From: Strigops habroptila
Lineage: Eukaryota; Chordata; Aves; Psittaciformes; Psittacidae
NCBI RefSeq assembly: GCF_004027225.2
Contig: NC_046358.1
Span: forward strand, 1,275,180-1,339,179
Reading direction: 5' to 3'
Length of the DNA: 64,000 bases
Shown here: positions 55,701 to 64,000 of the stretch, piece by piece
How positions within the stretch are numbered: position 1 is the stretch's first letter
How the letters are laid out: each line of letters begins with the position of its first letter
The notes under the pieces: generated by a model
Told to the model about the DNA's origin: nothing
Databases searched by the model: none
Seen by the model: only the letters and a program-made list of their open reading frames with translations
Translations under genes and position numbers: made by a program

Positions 55701-57069
55701 ACCATCTCTCGGGAGGTCTGGGGAGAAAGGGGGTGTCAGGGGGCACACATGGAGCCCCTCGGGCCCCCCCACACCCTCCTCATCCTCCTCATCCTCACCT
55801 CCTTTAGGACCTGCTCCAGCGATGACACCGGCTCCTTCTTGCTGGTCCCAGGCTGGGGAGGGAAAGAGGCGTCAGGCAGGGAACAGCCCCCCCCAAAAGC
55901 ACCAATCCCTCCCCAACACCCCTGGAAGGACCCAATTCCCCCTGGAAGAGCTCCCTGAGCTTTTCCTTGTGGGCAGGGCTTGATGCTGGGCTGCTCTTAC
56001 TGCAGCCATAGGGCATGTGGGATGGAAGGAAGGAGGGACTGGAAGGGAAGGGAAGGAAAGGAAGAAGGGATAGAGGAAAAGAAGAAGGAGGGATGGAAGG
56101 AAGGAGGGATTGAAGTGGAAGGAAAGGAATAAGGGATGGAAAGGAAAGAGAAAAAGGAGGGATGAAGGAAAAGGAAGAATTAGAGTGGAAAGAAAGGAAG
56201 AAGGGATGGAGAAAAAGGAGAGATAAAAGGAAGAAGAGATTGGAGAAGAAGGAGGGATAGAAGGAAGGAGAGATTGGAGGAGAAGGAAAGGAAGAAGGGA
56301 TGGAGGAAAAAGAGAAGAAGGAGGGAAAGGAGGAATTAGAGTGGAAGGAAAGGAAGAAGGGATGGAGGAGAAGAAGGAGGGATAAGAAGAAAGGAGGGAT
56401 TGGAGTGGAAGGAAAGGAAGAAGGGACAGAAGGAAAGGAGGGATTGGAATGATGGATGGGAAGAAGGATTCCCCAGGGGAGCAGCAGCCTTGCACCTACC
56501 TCAGCTTCCTCAGCCTCCTGGTACTGCTGCAGAGGAAAGGGCATAGTCAGTGCAGCCACCGGGGACAGAGCAGCCGCGCCCCGCGGTGCCCCACCCGCCG
56601 GTGCCCGCGGTACCTGCAGCACTTTGCCGTGCACCACGGTGCCGATGGCGCTGGAGCAGAGGCGGGGGGCGAGGCCTTTGAAGAGTCCCGCTCTTCCATC
56701 GACCTTCACGATGTGCTTGGCTGGGGGGGGGGGGGGGGGGTCAGCACCGGGCACAGCACCGGGGCACCCCCCCCGCGAGCACCGGGGCGGCGGGGGCAGC
56801 ACTCACCGTAGGAGAACAGCCCCGGGAGCTGGTAGACCTGGCGGCCGAAGATGTTCCTCCCCAGGGTGGGCGGCAGCGGCTCGTACCCGACCTGCGGCGG
56901 GAGCGGGGGCCTGCAGCCGGTACCGGGGCAGCGGGGACGCGGTGTAATCCCCCCCGGCTCCCCGTTACCGGCCGCCCCTTACCTGCACCAGCACCTTCAC
57001 GTACATGAGCGGCTGCGAGAGCACCGTGAGCCCCGAGCCCAGCAGCACCTGCGAGGCCGCGTCCGCCAT
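52710..57069 (-). CDS. MTCH2: Mitochondrial carrier homolog 2
   Basis: Thirteen exons: 56983–57069, 56807–56891, 56614–56720, 56500–56526, 55799–55852, 55660–55717, 55507–55558, 55165–55224, 54588–54681, 54407–54454, 54001–54068, 52918–52993, 52710–52796; 300 aa (human 303). It starts MADAASQVLLGSGLTVLSQP and has degenerate carrier repeats marked by QPLMYVKVLVQ, HPFHVITLRCMVQ and YPFVLVSNLMAVN, and a C-terminus SLFFRKVPAGKRYVWEE. The usual PX[DE]XX[KR] carrier signature is altered, as in all MTCH2 proteins, which work as outer-membrane insertases for alpha-helical proteins and as the tBID receptor. Intron 11 holds a CR1 and intron 4 a polypurine tract. AGBL2 and FNBP4 follow, as on human 11p11.2. 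Confidence 0.96.
53018..53765 (+). mobile_element. CR1 LINE (second subfamily) in MTCH2 intron 11
   Basis: Sense-oriented CR1 of about 750 bp, same subfamily as 42,060–43,020, ending GATTCCATGATTCTAAGG. The two copies are very similar over the shared 0.6 kb, which suggests recent activity of this subfamily. Confidence 0.85.
55250..55500. repeat. Short minisatellite in MTCH2 intron 7
   Basis: Units built on CCCCCCATGGCAGA/CATGGTAGAAC, about 15–25 bp, roughly ten copies. Confidence 0.6.
56020..56460. repeat. Polypurine tract in MTCH2 intron 4
   Basis: About 440 bp almost purely A and G on the plus strand, with the recurring element GGAAAGGAAGAAGGGATGGA. A mirror-like purine strand of this length can form triplex (H-DNA); on the transcribed RNA it is a long pyrimidine tract. 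Confidence 0.8.
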
Positions 57070-57199
57070 GGTGCCGCCGGCGTCACGGCACAGAAGGACA
57101 CGGCGGCCGCCGCCGCTTCCGCTTCCGTTCCCCCCTCCCCGTCCTTCCCCTCCGGTACTTCCGGCGCTCCGCTTCCGGGCAACGGGGAGGGGCGGGCCG

Positions 57200-57585
57200 G
57201 TGTCACCGTGGTAACGGGGCCTAAAGGCGGCCTGCAGGCCTTGAGGGGTCGCCATGGCAACGGGGCCTGGGGGGCCCGAGGGGTCGCCATGGCAACGGGG
57301 GGGGGGGGGCCTGAAGGATCGCCATGGCAACGGGGCCGGGGGGGAGGTCTGAGGGGTCGTCATGGCAACGGGGCCGTCATGGCAACGGGGCCGCCATGAT
57401 AACGGGGCCTGAGGGGCCGCCGTGGCAACGGGGGCTCAGGAGTCGCCATGGCTACGGGGCCTGGGGGGGGCCTGACTGGTCGCCATGGCTACGGGGCCTA
57501 GGGGGGTCGTCATGGCAACGGGGCCGCCATGATAACGGGGTCTGAGGGGTCGCCATGGCAACGGGACCGCCATGGCAGCGGGGCC
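57200..57585. repeat. X-box-like minisatellite upstream of MTCH2
   Basis: About 14 copies of CGCCATGGCAACGGGGCC or close variants (CGTCATGGCAAC, CGCCATGATAAC, CGCCATGGCTAC), irregularly spaced by G-rich spacers. The core GTCGCCATGGCAAC resembles the RFX X-box. It lies between the MTCH2 start and the AGBL2 3' end. Confidence 0.85.
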
Positions 57586-57667
57586 TGCGGGCCCGGCGTG
57601 GCGGCGGGGCCCGGTGCCCGCGGGTGAAGGAGGCGCCGCCACACGCGGTCCCGGCCGTGGCACCGCT

Positions 57668-60600
57668 TTAATGCCGAGCACAGGCGCAGCAGCGCGGGGC
57701 GGCGCGGCGGGGCCGAACGGAGCCCGGCGCCGCGCTTGTGGCTTGGTCCGGCCGAGCCCCCGCCGTGCCGGCCCCGCCGCCGCCACCGGAGCCGGGCCCA
57801 GGCTGGGCTCCAGCCGCGCTGCTCGGGGGACGCGGCTGCCGGGAGCCCTGCAGCCTGGCCCGCGGGGCACGGGCCGGGCCGGCAGCGGCGGAGGCAGCAG
57901 CGCCGCGGCCGCGGGTCCCTGCGGCGCGGGTGGGGGCCCGGCTCGGCGGGGCAGCGCTCCTCCGGCGCACGGCGTCCCTCGCCCTCCGGCTCCGCAGCTG
58001 CTTCCTCCGCGGCTGCAAAGCGGTGCCGGGCCGTCAGCGCCCCGCGGCGTGCGGTGACCCCCGCCCGGGGCACCGCGGACTCACCGGCTGCGGCTGGACC
58101 GGCAGCGCGTCAGACACGGAGCTATCGGAACCGCTGGTGCTGGGAGGAGGAGGAAGAAGAGGAGGAGCGCCTTCAGCCAGCACCGGCACCATCACTGACA
58201 CCATCACCGGCACCATCACTGGCACCAGCACCAGCGGGGCACAGCCGGGATATACCTGGACTCAAGCTCGGAGGGGGACACGTCGCTCCAGCTGCCACCA
58301 GCGCCCGGATCACGGCCCAGCCGCTGCCGCAGCAGCGCGTCCACCTCGGACAGGCACTGCTGGAACTGCGGGACACAGTCGGCATCACCGCTGGCACCGG
58401 GAGCACCGCGGGTGCCGCGGCTGAACCCACCTTGGCCGGGTCCGGGTCGCAGAAGTCGAGGAGGGTGTCGCAGAGGTGGGAGCCCAGCGCCGTGAGGTCC
58501 TGCACGGTGAAGTGTGAGCGCCTCCCGCCTGGAGGGGACACAGGGGGCACCAAACAAGCAGCAGCTCCGCGTGCCATGGCCCACCCGGCACCGACACACC
58601 GACACCAGCACCCCCGGCCCCTCACCCAGCGTGGAGCCGCCGAAAGCCGCCTCCATGGTGTAGCTGTTGGAGACCCCCAAGCGCCACATCACAACCCGGC
58701 CTGTCCCCAGCTTGCTCTTCTGCACCTTGAACTTGCAGCTGGGGAAGGAGAACTGGGGCCAGCCCCAGGGTTGGTGCCCGGACCCAAGCCCCACAGGGCC
58801 CCATGGTGGCATCTGGTGTCACCGCAGGGCTCAGTGGGGACACCGTGCCCCGGCCCCGTTGCACCCCACCTTGTCAGGGGCGTTCTTGCTGAACATGAAG
58901 GGGAAGACGCGCTGGTGCAGCCGCAGCTTGGCGCTGGCCCCGCTGCCATCACAGCCATACATGAAGACGTTGTTCTTCCGGCTGTGCCCATGGAAGTCGC
59001 AGTACAGCACCACCTCCCGCTCCGCCAGCACCCTGTGCGCACCAGGATGTGACCACCAGTACCACCACCGCAGCACCAGCACCACCTCCCCGCGCCACCC
59101 CTCACCTCTCCACCATAGCCCGCAGGTGCCACACTGCAGGGAAGGCTCTGGGCATCGCCGTTGCATAGGCCCTGTTGGGATCCCGGCCGGACAGGGAGCA
59201 GCGGGAATTACCCACCACCACCCCATCGGGGTTGAGCATCGGCACCACCTTGAAGACGAAGAGGTGCCGCAGGAGCCGCGCGTCGGCGCGGGCGCTGAGG
59301 AGGAAGTCGAGGCAGCCGCGCATGGCCCAGGAGCCGCCGCTCTCGCCGGGGTGCGCGCGGGCGCTCAGCACCACGGCGCGCTTGGGCGCCGTGCTGCAGG
59401 TGCTGGTGATGGTCAGCACGTACACGGGGTTCCCGGCCAGGCTGTGGCACAGCGCCCGCACCGCGCAGTACCGCGACCGCACCGGGTCGCCCGCCAGCGC
59501 CCGCAGGTAGCGCTGCAGCTCCGTGTAGGTGTAGGGGTAGGAGTGGGCGAAGAAGCACGTGTCGCTGTCGTGGGGGAAGCGCATGCTCCAGGAGAGGTGG
59601 AAGGTGGTTGGACCCTCGTCGCTGTCGCCACCACCGCGGTAGTAGCGGACGTCGGTGCCGACGCGGCGCCAGCCGATGCCGCGGCTCTGGGCGTCCCGCT
59701 GGGAGTAGAGCAGCGGCCTCATGCCCTCGCCATAGAGGCTCTTGGCTTTGGCCAGGTTGGCGATGGTGAAGCGGTACGGAGGGGCCCGGCGGGTGTTTTG
59801 GACGCGGAAGTAGAACCATTGGGTGTGTTTGGTGGTGAAGAGGTCCGGCCGCAGCCACAGCATGTACTCGTAGGGACCCCTGTGTGGTGGGACGGGCCAT
59901 GCTGCGGCTCCCGGTGCCACCAGTGCCCCCCCTTTGTGCCCCCCCCAGCCCCTCTCTTACACCTTGACGGCTCTCTGCAGGTTGCCGCTCTCAAAGCGGG
60001 ACTCAAAGAGCAGCGTCGTGTCCTGGGGACCCTCCAAGGGGGCTGCTGCCGAGGAGAGGGGCCCTGGGGCCCCCCCAACGCGGGCACGGGTGAAGCAGGA
60101 GCCTTGGGGCACTGCAGAGAGGCCCAGAGGGACGGTGATGGGCGCCTAGGGAGACTGAAGGGGCACCCATGGGTGCTGCCCGCTCCCACTACCTGGGTTG
60201 CAGTGGTAGACGACGGTGCCCTGCTCCTCGCCAAGGGTGGCCGGGGCCTGCTCCATGCCCGTGGGCTGGCAGAAGGGCTCCGGTTCAGGGGGGACCCACT
60301 CTGGGGGGGGACACACAGGACAGTGACAGGCACCACGGGCACAGCAGGGTCTGGCACACGGGGGGGGGGACACGGCAGGAGCTGCCCCTCACCGATGTGC
60401 TCGATGGGCTCCTGGATGACTTCACACTCCACAGGCCAGCGGGGAGCGGGCAGGGGCCCCCCCAGTGAGGGCACAGCAAAGAGACCCCGAGAGTCCCCCA
60501 GGGTCCCCCGGTGCTGTGCTGAGGGGACCCGTGTGCCCCGGCCGGGGGCTCGCTCCAGTGCCTGGGGGGCTGCAGGAGGACCTGGGGGAGCCCCAGTGGC

Positions 60601-60989
60601 AGGTTGGGGTGGGGACACCCCCAAAACCACCCACACCCCAAAGCAGGGGCAGCCCCAGGGCCGGGGGGGGGTCCCACTCACGGCTCAGCTCCTGCCCAGG
60701 ACCGCGCCGGTGGCCAGGATTGGTGCTGCCCATGCTGGGCACCTCGGTGGGACGCTGCTCCGTGGGGTCCCCTGAGGTCACGGGGCTCTTCTGTGCACCC
60801 GTCTTGTGGCCTTGGGGAGAGCACGGCTGCAGCCCCACACTTGGGGGGCACATCTGGTGGCCACAGCCCCATCTTCCTACCTTGGAAGTAGCCGTAGTAG
60901 CTCAAGTGGTGACGCATGAAGCTGTCATAGGGGTCAGGGAGCAGCCCCCCCCCACCAAACCCCCCTGGAGCCCCCTCCTCAGGCTGCAT
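57668..60989 (-). CDS. AGBL2: Cytosolic carboxypeptidase 2 (tubulin deglutamylase)
   Basis: Twelve coding exons: 60881–60989, 60682–60810, 60393–60569, 60193–60300, 59961–60111, 59106–59879, 58870–59032, 58626–58752, 58431–58528, 58256–58365, 58085–58139, 57668–58012; about 781 aa (human 902). M14 peptidase of the CCP family: zinc ligands in HPGE (H401, E404) and DFHGHS (H497), catalytic Glu in [11 protein letters not shown] (E571). The N-terminal CCP-specific domain has [15 protein letters not shown] and [17 protein letters not shown]. It removes glutamate side chains from tubulin in cilia and basal bodies. The start at 60,989 is chosen for agreement with the DPYDSF...YYGYF N-terminus; the frame is open further upstream. 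The last exon is arginine/alanine-rich with no known domain and is less certain. A minus-strand ATTAAA overlaps the stop at 57,667–57,672. The central exon is 774 nt. Confidence 0.92.
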
Positions 60990-61206
60990 CGTGGCAAGAG
61001 CTCCGGTGCCGGCAGTGCCGGGAGCGGGGACGCGGTCGCTGAGCGACCGGAGGCGCTGGGAGAGAACTGGGAGGTGCTGGGACAGGAGCCAGAGGGATTT
61101 AGTGTTCCCGGCACACAGCACAAAGGGGCCCCGCCGGCGTCACCATGAGCAACGCCAACCCCAAACCACCCACTTCAAGCACACGGCACGTCCCAAACTG
61201 CTACGG

Positions 61207-61212
61207 TTTATT
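61207..61212 (-). terminator. Poly-A signal of FNBP4
   Basis: AATAAA on the minus strand about 90 bp past the FNBP4 stop codon. Confidence 0.75.
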
Positions 61213-61297
61213 GGACAACGGTCACGGGCAGGGTTTGGAACTGTACATCTGTAAAAAAGGAAGGAAAAGGGCAGGGAAGGACCAAGGCTCCCGCGCC

Positions 61298-63179
61298 TCA
61301 TGTGCTCGACGCCGTTTTCCTGCGCTTGAGCCGCGCTCGCCAGTCCTCGGGCAGCGCCTCAAAGTTGGCGTTTCTCTCTGCCATGCCACTGCGGGACAAA
61401 GAGGGGTGTCAGCACCCTGGGGTGGTCCCCACCGCCCCCCTGTGCCCCACACCAGGGTTGGAGATGGGGATCCTGGTGTCCGGGGTGGGAGGAAACGTCC
61501 CTTGAGACGGGAAGCACGTACCTCATGAGCTGCTGCTGCTTCCACTCCTCGATGCGCCGCTGGGCCGTGGTCTCCCGGTCCTCCTCGCTGGAGCTGGAAT
61601 TCTCCTCCTCATCCAGCTCCCGCTGGATGCTCTGCCACTTCTTCACCAGCGACGGCATCTTCGTCTTGCCCTTCTTGCCCTGTGCCAGACACACAACGTG
61701 TGGCGGTCAGGCCGGGAAGGGAGGAGAGGCACCGGGATGGCACCGGGACGGCACCGGGGGACGTGCTCACCTTGTCCTTCCGCCCCTTCCTCGGCTTCTC
61801 CTTGTCCGGCGGCGGCGGGGCCTTGGGCACGGGCGGGGGGGGTGTCTGGGGGGGCGGTGGCGGCGGGGGCTGCTCCGTGGCGCTGGTGTTGGCAGCGGGG
61901 AGGGCTCCCCGCACCGGTGCCGGCTGCACGGCGGCCGCGGCCAGGCTGACGGAGGTGGCACACTCCGAGTAGCTCATGAGGGCCGGCGCGGCGGGCGCCG
62001 TGACGCTCAGGTAGCCGGGCTGCAGCCCCAGCGGGGTGGGTTGGGGGCCCGGCCCCATGCGGAGGTTGGGGCGACCCTGGAGCTCGCCCTGCAGCCGCTG
62101 GCGGGGCCTCAGCGAGGCCAAGGGCACTGGTGAGGGCTGGTACTTGCTGGTGGCCATGAGGGGCTGGCTGTAGAGGACGGGGCAGCTGCCGATGGTGGCC
62201 GTGCGCTGCAGGAGCCCCGGGCTCAGCTCCACGGCTTTCCTCTTCTGCGGCTTGGCAGGGAGCAGCGGCGCCGGGCTGGGCTCAGCGGCAGCCTGGAGGG
62301 GAGCACGGGGTGAGGGACGCAGCCACGAGGCCACAGAGCAGCACCCTCCGTGCCCCCCCCACGTGCCGGTGGCGGCGCTCACCTGGGTGCTGCTGGCAGC
62401 AGCCGGGCGCGGGAGAGGCTTCAGAGGAGCATCCTCCTCTGTCCCCGGGGCGGGCGGCTCCTCGCCCCCCTCATCTTCCATCTCCACCTCCTGGATCTCA
62501 CCGTCTTCTCCCGGCGGTGGCGGTGGTGGAGGCGGCGGCGGCGGCGAGTCCGGTGGTGGCGGAGGTGGGGGAGGCATTTCCAAAGGCAAAGGAGGTTGGA
62601 GGACCGGGACGGAAGACTGAAGCAGAGTCCAAAATGGAGTGAGCGGCATGAGAGACGTAGCAGGGACTTGGCCTGAGAAGGATTCTTTACAAAGGGAGCC
62701 TGAAGAATACACATTGACACGGGCTTGAAAACCCACGCTACGGACCGGGCTGCCTGCTCCTGCCTCCCTGCCAGGCCCTGCAGGCAGAGCTCATGCCACG
62801 GGCCCAGCATCGCCGTCCCCGGCACCGCTGCCATGCCTAAATCCAATGGGACAACTTGGATGCTTTGCTGAAGCCACCACGAGGTGGCCCAAGGAGGGAT
62901 CCCAATCGCTCTAGTGCTCGCCGCGGCCTCACGACACCCCACTCCGGGGCTAAGACCCCCCCCAAAGCACCAGGACCCCCCCTCGCCCCGGCCGTACCTG
63001 CGGCGCGCTCGGCGGCATCCTCGGCGCGCTCCCCTTTGTCCTTTGGAGGTGGTTTAGGAGGACTGCTGTTGGCTTTCCCGTCGGACGTCCGCTGGCCTTC
63101 CTCTTCGTCCTCCCCGTCGGGGAATTCCCATTGGGACTCTCCTGAGCGCTCGTTAACATAGAAATAGCGTCTATGCTCC
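61298..63179 (-). CDS. FNBP4: Formin-binding protein 4, 3' exons (partial)
   Basis: Five 3' exons are visible: 62998–63179, 62383–62672, 61771–62292, 61522–61679, 61298–61388. The first carries the second half of the second WW domain (RRYFYVNE...SQWEFPDGED). Next come polyproline runs after LPLEMPPPPPPPP, the acidic GEDGEIQEVEMEDEGGEEPP, a middle part with GLLQRTATIGSCPVLYSQP, and a highly conserved C-terminus with KMPSLVKKWQSIQRELDEE, RIEEWKQQQLMSGMAERNA and EALPEDWRARLKRRK. WW domains bind proline-rich formin FH1 regions; the protein is nuclear. The N-terminal half lies off the right edge. Confidence 0.95.
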
Positions 63180-64000
63180 CTAAATCACAAGAAACAGAAG
63201 GAAGCTTTTAGATTCCCTTCCCCGCCACCGACACTCCGAGGCGGGCCTGCCCGCGACAGCCGCGCGCTCTCGCAGGGATTAGCCCCCTTGTGTTTGCAGC
63301 AGGGCTGCCACCTTTCCCAAAACCACTTTGAGAGGACAAGAGGTAGGAGAGACCCGGAGGCGGTTGCGCTCAGAGCTATTTGCTGGCTGCCTGAAGGTCG
63401 CCCCTGAACCCCCCCCCCTTCTCCCCGCTGCGAGGGAAGGGAAGGGCTGCGAGGAGCAGCAGAGCGACGTCTCGCCAGCACCGGGGGCTTTCAAGCACTG
63501 CCCCTCGGCTGGAAGTCGCCCTCCGAGAAGAAGCACCGGGAAGAGGCACGGGGGGAACAGCCCCAATGGAGAGAAGAGGCTGCCCCCCACTACCCCGGGG
63601 TGCACGGAGGAGGCGGCTTTATAGGATAACTCTTGGGTGTCAAACCAACACAGTGAATGCTAGAGAGAGGGAGCGGATCTGGGAGCTGAAAAACAAAAGA
63701 GCAAAGATTTCAAAACAAAGGAAAACAATTCCATCCAGAAAGCCAAATAAGACAAAGAAATGTTTGGGTCTGACCTGCTGGCAGGAGACAGAAATCTTGT
63801 TCTTCGTTCCGGCGAGGAGGTGAAGTTTGTCCTTGGGTAGAGCTGTTGGTCAGAAGAGGTGATCCAGAGATCCTGCAAAGTTCACAGAGCTCTCGCATGC
63901 GCGACCCCCCAGGCCCGCCCTCCAACAGCGCCTTCCACTCGGGAGAGTGACCACCAGCTCTGTCCGATCAGGGAGAAGCAGCTCCGTCTCTGAGCACTCC
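63180..64000 (-). other. FNBP4 intron (right edge)
   Basis: Less GC-rich sequence upstream of the WW2 exon. No exon could be recognised by homology. An acceptor-like TTTGCAG in minus orientation near 63,875 precedes an open frame with no known match, so it was not called. Confidence 0.4.

Noticed and set aside
58667-60775. 702-codon plus-strand open frame opposite AGBL2
   Set aside because: Antisense shadow of AGBL2 exons; its translation has no family resemblance, while the minus strand reads a clear M14 peptidase.
63560-63925. Possible further FNBP4 exon near the right edge
   Set aside because: An open frame and an acceptor-like TTTGCAG exist on the minus strand, but the translation does not resemble FNBP4.

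Overview
The window is from a bird. It is GC-rich, its only clear interspersed repeats are CR1 LINE 3' ends (in both orientations, several ending in the typical ATTCTATGA tail), and the gene order AIP–PITPNM1–CDK2AP2–CABP2–NDUFV1–NUDT8 followed by MTCH2–AGBL2–FNBP4 joins two blocks that lie apart on human chromosome 11 (11q13.2 and 11p11.2). The species cannot be told from the sequence alone. No prokaryotic genes, endogenous retrovirus or CRISPR array was seen.

Left third (1–24,005): a tandem segmental duplication with a period of about 10.6 kb. Unit 1 is 1–10,575, unit 2 is 10,576–21,175, and unit 3 (21,176–24,005) is cut short. Each full unit carries two immune-type genes on opposite strands: a minus-strand receptor with seven group B scavenger-receptor cysteine-rich (SRCR) domains, a membrane segment and a tyrosine-rich tail, and a plus-strand NLRP-like gene with a pyrin (PYD) exon and leucine-rich-repeat (LRR) exons but no NACHT exon. 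There are three SRCR paralogues (A cut by the window edge, B and C complete with 12 exons of identical length). Of the two PYD–LRR copies, both share an out-of-frame LRR exon and each has its own in-frame stop, so they look like decayed NLRs with an intact PYD exon. Differences between the SRCR paralogues concentrate in domains 2 and 5, the same two domains that lack the C2–C7 cysteine pair. SRCR and PYD–LRR genes alternate head to head (1.9 kb apart) and tail to tail (poly-A signals about 160 bp apart).

Middle (24–50.8 kb): housekeeping and signalling genes. AIP (+, 6 exons, 330 aa), PITPNM1 (−, 23 coding exons, 1,222 aa, with PITP domain, FFAT motif, DDHD and LNS2 domains), CDK2AP2 (−, 4 exons, 130 aa), CABP2 (−, 7 exons, 217 aa, EF-hand protein), NDUFV1 (+, 10 exons, 459 aa, complex I flavoprotein) and NUDT8 (−, 4 exons, 219 aa). 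Palindromic CRE sites lie near the starts of PITPNM1, CDK2AP2 and NDUFV1. GSTP1, which sits between CABP2 and NDUFV1 in human, is not seen.

Right part (50.8–64 kb): a 21-bp minisatellite rich in CCCTAA marks the NUDT8/MTCH2 junction, where the two human synteny blocks meet. It is followed by MTCH2 (−, 13 exons, 300 aa), an array of RFX/X-box-like motifs, AGBL2 (−, 12 exons, about 781 aa, tubulin deglutamylase), and the 3' five exons of FNBP4 (−, continuing off the right edge). Many introns hold private minisatellites, noted separately. All exon coordinates were read by eye from splice sites and reading phase; they are internally consistent in frame and in total length with the known families.
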